NCBI GenBank assembly: GCA_013339895.1
Contig: JABACO010000108.1
Span: 1 to 64,000, forward strand
Length of the DNA stretch: 64,000 nt
Source: Ephydatia muelleri
Taxonomy: Eukaryota > Porifera > Demospongiae > Spongillida > Spongillidae
Direction: 5' to 3'
This document shows positions 17,430-30,610 of the stretch, in pieces. The notes below the pieces were generated by a model. The model ran no database searches. It was given only the letters and a program-made list of their open reading frames with translations, and had not been told where the DNA came from. A program made the translations under genes and the position numbers. How positions within the stretch are numbered: the stretch's first letter is position 1; each line of letters opens with the position of its first letter.

Positions 17430-20400
17430 ATAAGTTCTCCAACTCCATGAAAGGTTGTGCTTTTATTTCATAGCATCCAGTTATGGCAATGTTTCCCAAG
17501 GTGATATGCTGTTGAAGTACAATGTATGTGCTAAGATAATCCCTGTGTTAAATAAGGGTGTGCTATTTATTGTAATATTGTAAGCTTCTAGCTTTAATTT
17601 GTGATTCCTTTAAAATTACATGTAAATAGTAGTCTCTGCTTAAATTTATATCTGTATGTTTTAGATGAGTGGGAAGTGCCATTTTAAGAGAGGGCATGCT
17701 TTGATTCATCACGTTGCCTACATGTATGTATGGGTAGACACTCTCTTCTTTAAGAGACTCCTGTTTTCAAGCATCACATTTTCGGATGATTAGATGCATC
17801 ATGTTGTGAGGTACCTAGCTGGTTTCCAGATTATATACATAAATATTATTGGCTGCTTTGCTTTAAGAGACTCTTGTGTGCATTCATTTCAAAGCTATCT
17901 GTAATAAAATTTTGAACTATGTGCTTAGAAAACCTCTGCATTAAATGACAGAGTGATGATTGGGAAGAATGCTGTTTTAAGACAGCAGCTGCTTTAATGC
18001 ATCCTGTTTTAGCCCCTAAGCTATTTACAGATATGATTAAGCTGGGGTTTAAGGTTTTATGTGATATGCATGTTGCGTGTACCAGTTTTCATAGTGTGCA
18101 GGGGTAGATTCTCTGTTTTTTTTAATTGTTTTTTTTTTTTTGTTTTTTGTTATGTGAATATGTGCTTTCAATACAGACAGTAATTTAATCCTGCACTAAT
18201 TGAGCAATTTACACACGCTGTTAAAGTTTGTGCTTGGAAGAGCTCTGTGTTAATTAAGTTAGCCGAGCTTTCATGATACAAATGCTGTAAGCTTAACTTA
18301 GAGCTGTGTCACTTTTGTGTGTTATTCCTTTAAAAGTAAGATTAGGGGTATTCTCTGCTTAAAAATACAGGCTGTGTAAGATTACAGTTTTAAGAGAGGT
18401 GTACTTTGCATCATAATGTGTTAGTTTCCAGATCACAACTTGTGCTGTTGGTTATGTATGGTCAGGCTCTCGTCTCATGGAGACACGTGTTGTGTACTTT
18501 CATTTTTAAGTATCAACTATGTTGCAAGCCGCATAGATTTCCAAGGCATGGATTTAAGAGTGGTTAGTTTTCAGGTCATAGTGTCAGTGCTCAAGTATGG
18601 GTAGACCAGCTCACAACTTTAATAGATTCCTGTCGTTGTGTTGCCTAGAAAATGTCTGTGTTAAATGAGGCTGGTTGTACTAGCTTTCAACATGTATGAA
18701 CTGTCACAACATTTATCTTCAATGAAAGCACACCCTTATTTTAAATATAGTTTTTTTTAAGTACGAATGCACAGTCATCTTGTGTGACATTACATACACT
18801 CTTCAAGCAGAGTGTCTCCACCCATAAATGCACTACAACCTGGGACATCATCATACAGGCACATTCCACTACATGTACATTTACAAAAAATCTACATGTA
18901 CATGTATTTGAAGAGCATATGGGAACATGGAAGACATACACTGTAGTGAGTTGCTGAGTAAAACAGATGGTGAACTTATATCAGTAACATCTCTCACATT
19001 AAGGAACAATGTAAATTAAATTCATATAAAACCTCATGCATGTCCTTTGCTATGAATCTAATTAGGCCCCAGCATCCAAAATGTAGAACTACATGTATTT
19101 TGATAACCTTGATTCAACAAAATGGTAGCTCACTAAAAGGACATAAACTCCATTGTAATGACTGTTTTTGAAGATTTTCTCCATACATGTACCTCACAAG
19201 AGCATGCAAAATAATGTTCCATAAAATAAAGCACTATCTGACTTAACAACAAAGCTGAGCACACATGAGCTTCAGTCATCAGCCTTTCAAACTGGGGGCT
19301 AGCTGGAGACATTTAACATAAAATGTATATACTAGTAGTGCTTTGAAATGAAAAAAAAAAACACCCTCACATTCAAATAAGAGTCCTTTTGTGCAGAGAC
19401 TTTTCAAGAAAAAAAAAAACTTGCTTTTCCTTTTTATTTTGGCAAGGTATGTTTTTTTGTCAGAGAATGCTTAAGACTGCTTATTGAAATGGCGGCAGGG
19501 ATAGTTGACCAATAGAATGCATGCAGCATTTGGAGACCAATTAGATTATACAAAAATAGTATAAAGTTCCTCAGTTTACATGTATGTGCACATGTACTGT
19601 GAAGAATGCCTCGAGCAGCAAGAGCCCATAGGCTGACAGTAAAGCAAAGAGCAGGTTCTACTATGAGAGTGGGAAACATGCCTACCTCACAGTAAGCAGG
19701 TTCAGGAGGGACTACCCAGCCTGAAAATTTTTTCGCCGAAGCACTGTGCTTAGGTTGGTATTTAAATTTGATATGGGACCATGGAAGACATGATCCTAAT
19801 CATCCTAAATAATATTAGTGGATGCTTTGAAATGACACTCCCTCACAAAACAGGAGTCTCTTAGAGAAGAGAGTGTCTACCCATACATACATGTAGGCAA
19901 CGTGATGAATCAAAGCATGCCCTCTCATTAAATAGCACTTTTCCCACTCATCTAAAACATACAGATATAAATTTAAGCAGAGACTACTATTTAATTTTAA
20001 ATGAATCGCACAAAGCTAGAAGCTCATAATATTACAATAAAAAGCACACCCTTATTTAACACGGGGATTTTCTTAGCACAAAATTCAACGGCATGTACAC
20101 CAATCACCTTGGAAAAAATCGCATCACTGGAGCACAACCTTTCATGGAGTTGGAGAACTTCACGATGCATCCAAATTAAGCACTCCTCTTAACATACATG
20201 TAGCAGCCTTCCATATCATCTAACACCTAGCTAGAGGCTCGACACATTAGCTTATACTCTTAAATGAAAGCACACCCTAGAGTGCCTTAAATAAAAGAGC
20301 ATACCCTCAACATAAACAACAGCACAAATTGTGATCTGGGAGGCTAACATCATCATGCAAAGCACACCTCTCTTAAATCTTTTCTTCACAATCATGTAAA

Positions 20401-22301
20401 ACCTAGACTTCACTTTTAAAAAGAAACTCACAATATTACATATTACCTTAAACACATTTACCTTGTGCAACGTATTACATCACTCAATGCCATGAAATGA
20501 AAGCACATAAAAATGTGATGCCCACCATAACCTGGGAATTAGCTAACGGGCTTGTAACATGAAACAATGTCATGCACCGCTCTTAAATCCAAGCATTGTG
20601 AACCTAACTGCTGGCTTGTAACATTATCTACTTTTTATTTTGCAATGAAAACACTCCTTCATATCACAACAAGGGGCTTGTCTGAGTCGTGTATCTAAGA
20701 AGAAGAGAGCCCATCCATTCATAAGCACCAACAAAGGATCTGGGGTGGGAATTGAAATAAAGCACACCTCTTAAAAAAATGATCTAAAACCTTGGCGGAG
20801 GCTTATACCATTTGTCAGTGCTTAAAAATGAACGCAAACCCTAACATAGCAACAGGAATTTTTTTAAGCAGCTTGATATTAACAACAGCACACACTATGA
20901 CCTGGAATTAGCATAGTTTAAAACTGTAACCTTCCCCATAATATAAAACCTACAAGTGTATTTTTAAGCATGCAGAGACTACCTCTAACCTTACTTTTAA
21001 AGGAAAAACACTCATAGCTAAAAGCTCACAACATTACATTTTCAATAAAAGCTCACCCTCATTTAACACAAGTTTTCATACCTCCACAGCATGGACAATC
21101 ACTTTGTGCAAAGATTTCTTTACTGGATACATATTGAAAGTACACCCTCACATAACAAAAAAGCTACCCACATGTTGGTCTGGACACCTGTGACCTGGGA
21201 CGCATGATGCATGCCCTCTCCTAAAGGTGCAGTGCAGTGTCTTCCTATGAAAATGTAGCTGAAGGGCACACAATGGCATAACAGAAAACATGAGACACTT
21301 AAAACAAGAGAGCCTTAAAGCAGAGTCCATCAATACGCAACGTAGATATGGAACAAACTACAAGGCTCAGATGCAACCACAACTCTATGAAAACAGCAGT
21401 CTTCACAATCATCTGAAACTAAGCTGGAGGTTTGCAAGGTTCCAAACATGAATCAAAACTTCAAGTCACAACAAGAGAAGTATTTTAAAGCAGAAATATA
21501 CAATTACTATAAACCATAACACACACAGCCACAACATTTCAACATAAGCACACTCTCATTTAACACAGACATTTTCCAACCACCACGCACAATTAGTTTG
21601 CATAACTGGATGGTTAAAAAAAAAACCTTGCTGGAAGCTTGTAACATTTGTCAGTGCATTAAACCAAAAGAATTTGTTTAAAAAGCAGATCAATTACACA
21701 AGCAACAGCTTAAACTATCATCTGGAACTAGCAATAAGGCTCACATCTTGATGCAAAGCAGATCTTTTTATAAATAGTAATCTTCCAACTCATCTAAAAC
21801 CTACAGGTGTTCTAACCTTATTTTACAAATAACACACATCTAGAAGTGCACAACTTTAAAGTACACCCACATTTAACACTGGGGTTTTCATACCTCAGCT
21901 GCATGCTGTGCAAAGATTACTTTACTGGACCGGTATTGAAAGCTCACATAACAAAACAAGAGAACTATGACATGGGAACTTGCTACATGATGCATTCCTT
22001 CTCATTAAAAATGGCAGTTTTCCTATGAAAATCTAGGTGAAGGTTTGACACCATTGAGTTGATAGGCACACCATGACATGAAGATGTGAGTCAATTTAAA
22101 TAAGAGGGCCTTAAAGCATATGCAACAACAAACATTATAATCTTGAACTAGTTACAAGGCTCAATCACAACCTGATCATGATGCAACCACACATCTATGA
22201 AAAATACACATCTGAAACCTAGCTAGAGGCTTGTAACCAAAAATGAACTCACAACCTCCCACAACAACAGTCCTGAGGCTGTTAAAACAGACTCTACCAT
22301 C

Positions 22302-22356
<55 letters not shown>

Positions 22357-22560
22357 CACACAAACACACACACACACACACACGCACACACACACAAACA
22401 CACACACACACACACACAAGATTTCAATAAAAGCACACCCTTATTTAGACAGGGATTTTCCAAGTACATACTTCAAATCCTTTTGTGTGCAAACACATTG
22501 CTGGATGGTATAAAATTATGCACAATGTCCAGGGAACTTAGCTAAATGGCTCACAACATT
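17430..22560. repeat. Degenerate satellite array with an orientation flip
   Basis: Units share a core that in one orientation reads AAGCACACCCTTATTTAACAC followed by GG-ATTTTC. Reverse-complement cores occur near 17540, 17930, 18250 and 18650. Direct cores occur near 18727, 20041, 21050, 21545, 21860 and 22431, so spacing is a few hundred bases and irregular. Segments 17430-17770 and 19830-20170 are close mirror images, including ~60 bp around GTAGACACTCTCTTC and GGCAACGTGATGAATCAAAGC. Orientation flips at about 18.7 kb. No open frame of note runs through it. It abuts the last visible RNF213-like exon and may have replaced the rest of that gene. Confidence 0.75.
22306..22418. repeat. (AC)n microsatellite
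   Basis: About 110 bp of AC dinucleotide with scattered G and AA interruptions inside the satellite array. Long Cys/Val or Thr/His frames here are artefacts. Confidence 0.95.
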
Positions 22561-23775
22561 CATCTCTTCAAACAGTAATGTTTTCAATACTCTACAGTTC
22601 CTACAGATGAGTTCCTACAGGTGTAATTTATTATTTTCTAGACGATGAAGCTTTTCTATAGACAAATAATATCTGAGTCTTAAAGCAGAGAGTACTCCTA
22701 CATTGACTTGGTGACGCAGTAGCTAAAAGGCTCAAACACTTATATCCACCATCTAAAACCTAGAAGGATTGGAAACTGTGCACATGATCTACAGTTGAAA
22801 CCGTGGTACTTGAGCATAATTTTTTTTTTCAGTACTTTAACGTTTGGCATTGGTTTTTGGAAAAAAAACTGTAAATGATATCACAAATCTAATTGCAGAG
22901 TTATGTTGACAAACTACATGACAACAGATGTCGAAAGTGTAAAGGTGTCACGTGACTTCGTAATTATTCAGCATTTTCGTTTGTGAAGCCTGTTCAATGA
23001 ACACGTTTTTAGATATTTTCTCCATCGGTACGCGACTATGGCATGTAATTCGTGCCAAAACGAAAAAAGATTACATTGCGTATATATTTTTATTTTATTG
23101 TTTTTTTTAATTTTTTTATTTTTTATTCAGGGTTAAACGAGAGAAATTTCGAAATAACCGAGGCATAAATAGAGAAAATAGACATCGCGGGACGCTACAC
23201 CTGGACTAGTTCCTCCGAACGTGAATAGAGGTAAGTATGTCCGATGTACACAAAGCTCTTACTATGAGCAGCATCCACGCTTCCGTCTCCCGCGATGCAT
23301 TTTCCCCCACCACGCGACTTCCTCTTCATCTCTCATACAGGCCTCCGCTTTAATTTGCGATGACTGCTAGTACGTGATTGGAACATACTAAAAGACGCCC
23401 GCGTTCCTTTGCCACACCCTTGGACATGTACTGCTATATAATAAACTAGCACAGGAGAAGAGTGCCAACACAGGGAACGAGAAACGTAACTGTGGCTGGA
23501 GAGTTAACACTTTGCAGTACTAACCCAGTCCACCAATCAAAACTACAGAACGCAACATGGGGTGAAGTGTATGTGTCATATACCATTTCTTGTAAACATG
23601 AGCATGTGATATTGTTTCAGAAGAATGATGCCAGTTGTAGACTTACCCAACTGATGATGGGTACCCAGACTAGTGTAGAATTAGGCTAGAGGCTTTAATT
23701 TGTCTGTCCATGGGGGGTTGATCTGCTTCTGCCAGTATATGGGTGTGGGTATGGTGCTGTATGCATTGTAGGGTG

Positions 23776-24930
23776 TCCCAAAATACCTTTATCAACTTTC
23801 CATCACTACAGTAGCTTTGGAAGAAATTTGACATAAACAAATATTTACCACATTACAGGCATGCACACTGATATTCTAGGACCTGGACAACAGTATTGGC
23901 CCTCACTAAACAAATGTTCAGCCTTAAATCAATTCAAAGGTGGCTTGTAATCATGATGAACAATGGATGGCAAACCTTGATGCCAAACTAGAGAAACACT
24001 GCTGTCCATACAATTCCAGGGATACAAACCCACTCGACTCAGCACTATTAGTACTTCCTCAGCTCAGCTGCACATGCTGTTGCTCTTGTGGCAACAATAT
24101 ATTTGTATTAAGCAGTGAAGCAACAGAGATGTCAAAACGGCTGGCTTTCTCCAATTTCAATCCATAAATAGAATGTCTGCTGGCATTGACTGTGCTAATC
24201 CCATGCAGAGCCTACTTCCACCTGGACTGACAACTGACATGATGACACGATACTGCCAAGATATCTTTGAGTCTGTTATGGTGGAAAATAGTATCATCCT
24301 CACATTTGTACATTACAGCATAATGTTCTAAAGGATCTAAAAAGCTACTATAACAAACGAAGTGCACACTGTGAACAATGAGGTATCAGACCTAGCCACC
24401 ACTGGACATGTTCAAGGTCTAGGGCACACCTAGACCTATAGAGGAGATTACAGAAAGCCAGCTCGAAGCATGTGGAGATGAAATAGAAAAACAGACGGGC
24501 TCTATCAGCTGGGAAGGATTGATCAAAATGTAATTAACTAAAATCAAATTTAATGTACATAAATCTTAACCTTTAATCTCCAGAGCCAAGTCCTATGCGT
24601 AGGACCAATATTTGAAAATTCATTATAAATAGAAATGCAAGTTTTTGTCATCCATTTTTTTACTGTTGTTTAATGTGTTTATCATGCTAAATTTACCAAT
24701 TGTCAATCTATTTTTTAAATCACACCCTTGGTTACACGATGCAAAAAAAAAAAAGATGCGGTTCTTAAAAATGTATTATGTGTACAATTTAATTGTCACA
24801 GAAAAAAGTATGACAAGTATAACTTTTTGGGGATGTTTTATGAAGCTTGATGTGTGTGTGGTACTTATGGCAGTGTTCTAACTCTAATCGGTTTTGCCAT
24901 TTTTACTGAAAACTCACTGTGTGTTTTCAA
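23776..24930. other. Non-coding part of the TIR-bounded block
   Basis: No recognisable domain is seen. It lies downstream (minus strand) of the PiggyBac-like frame and could hold its degenerate C-terminal part. Confidence 0.35.
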
Positions 24931-25683
24931 GATTTTGTCCATTCACTTGGCAGAGCCTGCATACACTACTCTTCCAGTGCCATAGTACTCTTTTGTCAAT
25001 CGAAGTGTCACAGCCGTTCCCTCACCATATTCCTGTGAGAAATCCTTCCTTCGGTTTGCTTCCTTTCCTTCCATTATATCCAACTTCAAAATAATACCAG
25101 TTTCCCCACATGCCAAGGCTTTCATTTCAACCCCAACACCCTCTGGTTTATGTGCAACTGATTTTGGTCTTATGTGGCATTCTCTTTCTCCATCAGAACC
25201 CTTCCATGCACTCATGCATTCATCCACTGGCAGGTGGCAACCTGGACTTATGTTCTTTTGACGGGTGAGGTTAAAATCCTCAATGATAGGTCGGATGTCT
25301 TGCCATGAGTCTTATATATGAGGTAAATTATAAAAACAGAAAACATTGATACAGAAGTCCACTTACTTTAGCATCTACACCATTATGTGGGACAGTGAAA
25401 CTGAAACAGTTTGTTATATCCTGAAATCGGTGCCTTGTCATTCTAAACTGACCACCAAAGTCCGCACTTGTATATACTGACCCAGGCTCATTTTCTCACC
25501 TGCCAATAAACTGGAATTGGTCCCCTTTTTGGCTCACAGGTCATGGCTAGTCACAATCTGAGCAATCCGAGATATTTGCTTTATTTGACTTTCACTGGAA
25601 GTACCATCCATTCCTGAACCACTACCAGGGATTTCATCTCTGCAGTTTATTTTAGAAAGCATGAATGCATACATGTGCATGTG

Positions 25684-25757
<74 letters not shown>

Positions 25758-26119
25758 TGTGTAATGGAATAGGTGTTGCATATATTATATGCTCAGATAC
25801 ACGCATGCACTGTATAGGCTTATTTATCAAGCAATGAAGTGGATTAGCAAGACGTCATTGACCTGACCTGTCCATTTCCAAAACGAAAAACCCACCTTTG
25901 AGAGTTCACATCCTCGCCGCTACTGCTGCTGTCGCTGTCACTGTCATTCGACGAATCAGTGCTGCTTTCGTCACCTATGTTATCCCTCCGTGCTGAGGAA
26001 CTGCATCCGTCATCCTCTGCGGCTTCCTCTGTACCTAAGCAGGGTCGCTTAGCTTGACGCTTTCGAGTGCATGCATGCAGATCGCTTCTGTGGAAATAGC
26101 AGATAGGTGGGCGTAGCAT
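24930..26119 (-). pseudogene. PiggyBac-like (PGBD-type) transposase remnant
   Basis: On the minus strand an acidic Ser/Asp-rich N-terminal piece (26119-25844) resembles the low-complexity start of PGBD proteins. It is followed by an intron-like stretch with (CA)n. At about 25485-25375 the frame reads FGGQFRMTRHRFQDITNCF. At about 25310-24943 it reads SWQDIRPIIEDFNLTRQK, VDECMSAWKG, then EGVGVEMKALACGETGII and YGEGTAVTLRLTKEYYGTGR. This order matches the DDE core of PiggyBac transposases, with the first catalytic Asp in VDE. At the second catalytic position the frame reads VVYAGSAK and then stops, so the usual Asp is Gly. The C-terminal third is not recognisable. Presumed inactive. Confidence 0.75.
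25680..25762. repeat. (GT)n microsatellite
   Basis: About 80 bp of GT dinucleotide within the PiggyBac-like remnant, in a probable intron. Confidence 0.95.
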
Positions 26120-27050
26120 ATATACCCTTTGTCGACGCCGTCGCTATTGTTCGACAGCTCCTTCTGACAGTGTTTTTTCTACTCCTCGAGCTTGCAAAAA
26201 CCTGCAATATTCCCCTTCCTTGCCATACGTCGCTTTGATTTTGCTCACAACTTTATTGCCAACGGCAAATAGCGGTTTCGCCATATTGAAAGTGTAGTAT
26301 TGGTTTTTGAGCTAGCCAAACCTGTCTTAACCGCGGCAGTATCGCTGATCTGCATCATCTTGAATCTTATTAACCAGTAATCTAAAATAAAGCACCAAGT
26401 GTGCTTCATTCTTTTAGAAAGGGGTCATCATCCTTATTAAAGGATGGCCATCCTTAAATAAGGATTGCAAGAGATTAAACATTAAAAGTAAACAAAAATC
26501 CTTGCATGTGGTGGCCATTGAAGAAGGAAATCACAACTTTAGGTGCAGTACATGTCAAGACTTATGTAAAGTCAATGTTCTTTAAAAAAAAGTTAATTAA
26601 GAGTGGTCTTTCTGTGGTTTTAAGTTTGATTTCAAACTTTTGACTAATGCATTGTATAAATTCATTAAGATTGATAGTCCTATAAAGAAATACGTATTCA
26701 TTTAAACCTTTGCCTTCATTTGCGGACACCCGGCATTATACATGTACCAACAAATTGTGGGGTGGCATGGGTCAGAAAAGACAAATAATGAAGTTGCTAA
26801 GATAATTAAACTACATGTTTGAGCAGTAGTTATATATTTGTTCAAAACATATTTGCAAGTCTGTTTTGAACAAAATTGTTGATAATGCAAAACAATTCCT
26901 CCGTGCACAAGAATTGACTTATATATAAAAACCAATTGAAAGTGGAAATGAAATTATGCAGGTAATTTGGTTTGAATTGATTTGATTTTGTAGTGCATAT
27001 TGATGAATAAACCATCTGAGTTACTGAGATCTTAGTGGGTATGGCAGTCT
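26120..27050. other. Non-coding part of the TIR-bounded block
   Basis: No supported exon is seen. A local imperfect palindrome around GGATGGCCATCC with flanking CCTTAAT/ATTAAGG-like arms lies near 26430-26465. Confidence 0.4.
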
Positions 27051-27054
27051 CAGA

Positions 27055-27412
27055 CGGTTGCGTTGTTTGATACACTGACGCTCCGTCGTATTTGCACCGG
27101 GATGTTGCCTCTATCCTATCGTCAGTTGAAGAAGAAAAGAAGAGGAAATACAATGATGCAGCAGAAGCACGGCGTGCTTCATTTACACCACTAGTTGTAT
27201 CCGTTGATGGAGTTTTGGGCCGAGAAGCAGAATGTTTCATACAACTCCTTGCTGACAAAATAGCTCAAAAATGTATGCTGAAGTTGCAGGATGGATACGA
27301 GCCAGGATGTCCTTTGCCATTTTGAGGGCCACGAATGTATGTCTTCGAGGATCCAGAACCAAATGGAGAAGTGGAACAGGATTTGATGATGGAGCTAGAC
27401 TACCGGACCTTA
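27055..27412 (+). pseudogene. Mobile-element RT-associated C-terminal domain, copy 1 (frameshifted)
   Basis: The frame reads DAPSYLHRDVASILSSVEEE, then EEEKKRKYNDAAEARRASFT, then TPLVVSVDGVLGREAECF and LLADKIAQK. After a one-base shift near 27270 it continues YAEVAGWIRARMSFAILRAT and CLRGSRTKWRSG. This pattern recurs as the last part of long reverse-transcriptase-type mobile-element proteins in marine invertebrate genomes. That family link is from general knowledge of such sequences, not a search. No start codon or upstream polymerase is present, so it is a fragment. A (GT)n tract follows directly. Confidence 0.6.
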
Positions 27413-27428
27413 CATGTACATGTTGAGA

Positions 27429-27459
27429 TGTGTGTGTGTGTGTTGTGTGTGTGTGTGTT

Positions 27460-27502
<43 letters not shown>
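27429..27502. repeat. (GT)n microsatellite
   Basis: TG/GT dinucleotide tract with a few interruptions. Confidence 0.95.
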
Positions 27503-27505
<3 letters not shown>

Positions 27506-27519
27506 CCTAGGTATAAATG

Positions 27520-28495
27520 TGTATTTGTGTGTTTATCTACATGCTGTTATCTTTTGCAAATTGGACCATTTTCATGTATGTACATGCCATTTGTTACATG
27601 TTTATTGTAGTTACTTTTCTTATAATCATTAAAAAAAAAAATTAATTTATTATTGCCCTTCTGGGGCAGAAAAGATCTGAGTTACTGGGTCAAATTGCTA
27701 ACTTTCCCTGCGCATGTATCCGTGCAGTCATTCATTGCTGAGGAGGAAAATGGAGGCCATACATATCAGTACACATAAGCAACAGCCAGCCTGTAAGGAG
27801 CAAATAGAAGTGGCCATACAAGAGGACCAGCAGCAACAAGACGGACAAAGAGACCATATGTTGGAGCAGCAATTAAGCAATGAAGGTACATGTTGAGCTC
27901 CAAAAGCAACGAATGAAGTTGTAGAAGTTGTTGAGTACAAGCAGCAGAAACTTGACTGCAAAAGACAGTCTGATGAGGTGGAACATCAGATACAGATGTG
28001 TCCTAATTGAAAGAGCTCGAGAGTGTACAGCAGTTGTGTCAGCATCGTGGCATGGCCACACTTAGACAGGTGAGGCAGGTGTGAGCATCCTTTTGAAACT
28101 AATTCCAACTGGCAGCTGATTGCAGCTGCCACTAAATTTCAGCTTGTTCAGTGAAGATATTGAGATAGAGGTAACATACATCTTGCATTCATATACATAT
28201 ACACGCATGTCATAATCATTTGGCAATGCGATAAATTACAATGATATTAGAATACACTTCCATATGCATACATGCATACACAGGCGTGGTGTTTTATTTA
28301 GCCTGGGTGGGGCTGGGTGCAGGTAACGGACCATTTGGGCATGGGAGGGGGTCTGGTTAATAATAGATTCAGGTATTGCTAGCTGTTGTTGTTGGCTCAC
28401 AAACCTTTTTTATTTTTTGGCGCAAAATATTGGTTCATAGACCCTTCCTATAACTGGTAAGGAATTAAATTATTCCTCTGTCCAAAAGGTGCTTA
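27520..28495. other. Interval with only weak coding signals
   Basis: A Gln/Glu-rich stretch at about 27740-27890 (KEQIEVAIQEDQQQQDGQRD) could be an eroded coiled coil. It is too short and isolated to assign. Confidence 0.3.
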
Positions 28496-28499
28496 CTTT

Positions 28500-29055
28500 C
28501 CACTAGACACATCGAGATCAGAGATTACACAGCCTATCTTCTGTCTGAAATCTGCCACAATGTTTCAGTGGAACCTCATCTACAGCCCATCACAGGTGAG
28601 ATCTCACTACTACCTCAGCCAACTTCCAAGATGGTGCATGTCTTGATGTAGCAGCAGATGGATTCTGTGGGAGTTGATTTGAGAGTGCATTCTTTAACGT
28701 AAACCTCTTTAACATAAACCCTTCCCCCCCCTCCTCAAATAGACAATCCCAGCGTTTTGCCTGCTACTATTTCCGTGAGGCCTCAAAGAAATGAGCGATG
28801 AGCGTTGGTATGCCTCTATTACTCCACTTATTATATCTGCCAATGGAGACTTAGAGAGGCCACAGTTGTATACAAGCACATCGCTGCCTTGCTGTCTGCA
28901 AAGTGGGGCCAGTTATTCATACACTCAACCATGGCCTGGATGCGCTGCTATCTTTCCTTCTCTCTCCCCATCGTCATCCATGGGCCATGCCTTCAACTGC
29001 TTACACTCACCTGTTGACCTCATTGTAAAGGTTGCAGATTTCCCCCCTATTTAGT
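28500..29055 (+). pseudogene. Mobile-element RT-associated C-terminal domain, copy 2
   Basis: Fragments in several frames read EICHNVSVEPHLQPITGE (~28546-28600), a degenerate AADGF..FESAFFNVNLFN stretch (~28650-28705), ITPLIISANGDLE (~28817), then REATVVYKHIAALLSAKWGQ and STMAWMRC (~28855-28955). The order follows copy 1 at 27055-27412 but extends further upstream. Frames change several times, so it is decayed. The host element is probably a reverse-transcriptase-encoding retroelement. Confidence 0.55.
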
Positions 29056-29424
29056 CTATTCCCTGTTTGTTGTTTCCAGTCTACATTTGTACTTGGAAGC
29101 CAAACCCACTTTTACACGATGTGATAATAGGCTTTGTCACATTTGGCTTCACGACTGGCTTTTCAAACCAACACCTGCTAATCACAAATGCTGAGCAGCC
29201 TATTTGGTCATCTAAATCTAAATTTGGTCAGGTCTAATGCCAGAGCCATCCTTAGCAGATCCTACTTTCCTTCTGAAGTCAATGTGTGAGGTTAGTAGTG
29301 TGTTTCATTTATGATTCATTTGTGAAATGAGTAATTATTAATAATCATGGGATAATAATAATACATGTGATGTATTCATTTGAGCAGCCCATTGTATTTT
29401 TCATTTAAGTTATAATAATGTATA

Positions 29425-30010
29425 ATGGATCTAGATACCTCAGGTGGTTCTCTGTGCCCCTTTTGCCCTGGCGTTGCCTTTGATCCGCTTAGTCATCATG
29501 CTGCCTCCTGTAGACATGGTGGAGATGTCATTGCTCAGCATAACCATCTGAGAGACATCTTTGCTGATTTCTGTTGTCATGCCTATCTTCCAGTAAAGGC
29601 CGAAGTGGGATATGGCTTAGGCAGAGATAATGTCAACTCCCGCCCTGCAGATGTCCTTGTTCAGGGTTTGGACAGAGGAAAACCTACGTCACTATTACAT
29701 TGTCACTCACTCCTGTTACCCTCAGTGAAGCTAGTGTGGCACTTGGGGCAGCAGCATTTGTAGCTGAATCAAGGAAGCATGCTTCCAACGATGCTAAGTG
29801 CCAGGAGTTGGGGTGGTCATGCATTCTACTTGCCGTTGAGACATATGGCAATTGGAGGAAGAGGCTCAGAGTGTGTTCTCCTGCCTAGCCTCTCTGCTTG
29901 CAATCAGCCAGGCCAGCCTCAAATCCAAAAATGATTGCAGAAATCTATGGCCATATCAATTTATCCTTAGTGAGATCAGTGGCTAAGGCCATTTTAGGTA
30001 GGGAGTTAGT
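29425..30010 (+). pseudogene. Mobile-element zinc-knuckle / nuclease-like domain, plus copy
   Basis: The frame at 29425 reads LCPFCPGVAFDPLSHHAASC, GGDVIAQHNHLRDIFADFC and RPADVLVQGLDRGKP. After a frameshift near 29690 it continues ESRKHASNDAKCQELGWSCI and LLAVETYGNW. A CxxC...H...C cluster followed by HN-x-LRD and RPAD is a familiar C-terminal arrangement of some eukaryotic retroelement proteins. It may form a restriction-like nuclease fold, but that is inference. A homologous copy lies inverted at 30240-30610. Confidence 0.55.
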
Positions 30011-30239
30011 GCATAGTTGCAGTTGAACTGTTGGTTTGAATTTGTGTACATTTTAGTGCTTAGTGTTAATAATAGTGATATGGATATGTGGTGTACGCAG
30101 TTTGTAATTGTCATTATTATTATGATGTTAATCAATGATAATAATACAAATACAATTACATGAAAGAATATAACATCACTACTTTTTAAAAACTATCCAC
30201 AGTTCCAAACATAATGCATAAACTACACTAAATCAATAG

Positions 30240-30610
30240 GTTGGGGCAGGCTTCTTGCCAAAATAGCGCTTGCCACAGACAATGCTTATGAGGCTCAGTT
30301 TGCCATAAAGATCTGAAGTGACCTTACTTTTAGGCGGAGAAACACAGACTACAAGTCCAGAGGCCAAACAGGAGAATGTGATGTTTGCTTCTCTGCCCTA
30401 GTTGCCATATGTCTCAACAGCCAGGAGAACACACACCCTGCTCAGTTCCTGGCAATTAGGGCCTTTGGAAACATGTTTGTGAGACTCGGCAAAAGCTGAT
30501 GCAGTACCTGCATCATTCAGAAAAGCAGCCTGGGTGGGTGGTGAGGTAACAGTAATATCACAAGCAGCTGGCCTTCCTCTCTCCCAATCAGCCACCAGAA
30601 CATCTGCTGG
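30240..30610 (-). pseudogene. Mobile-element nuclease-like domain, minus copy
   Basis: The minus strand reads WERGRPAACDITVTSPPTQ, then ESHKHVSKGPNCQELSRVC and LLAVETYGN. It corresponds to the second half of the plus-strand copy at 29425-30010, in opposite orientation and more diverged. Further degenerate codons continue to about 30240. Confidence 0.55.

Noticed and set aside
22176..22545. Long Cys/Val and Thr/His open frames on both strands
   Set aside because: They are translations of a CA dinucleotide tract and have no stops for that reason alone.
25844..26119. Ser/Asp-rich frame as an independent acidic nuclear protein
   Set aside because: It lies in line with the PiggyBac-like core on the same strand and matches the low-complexity start common in such transposases.
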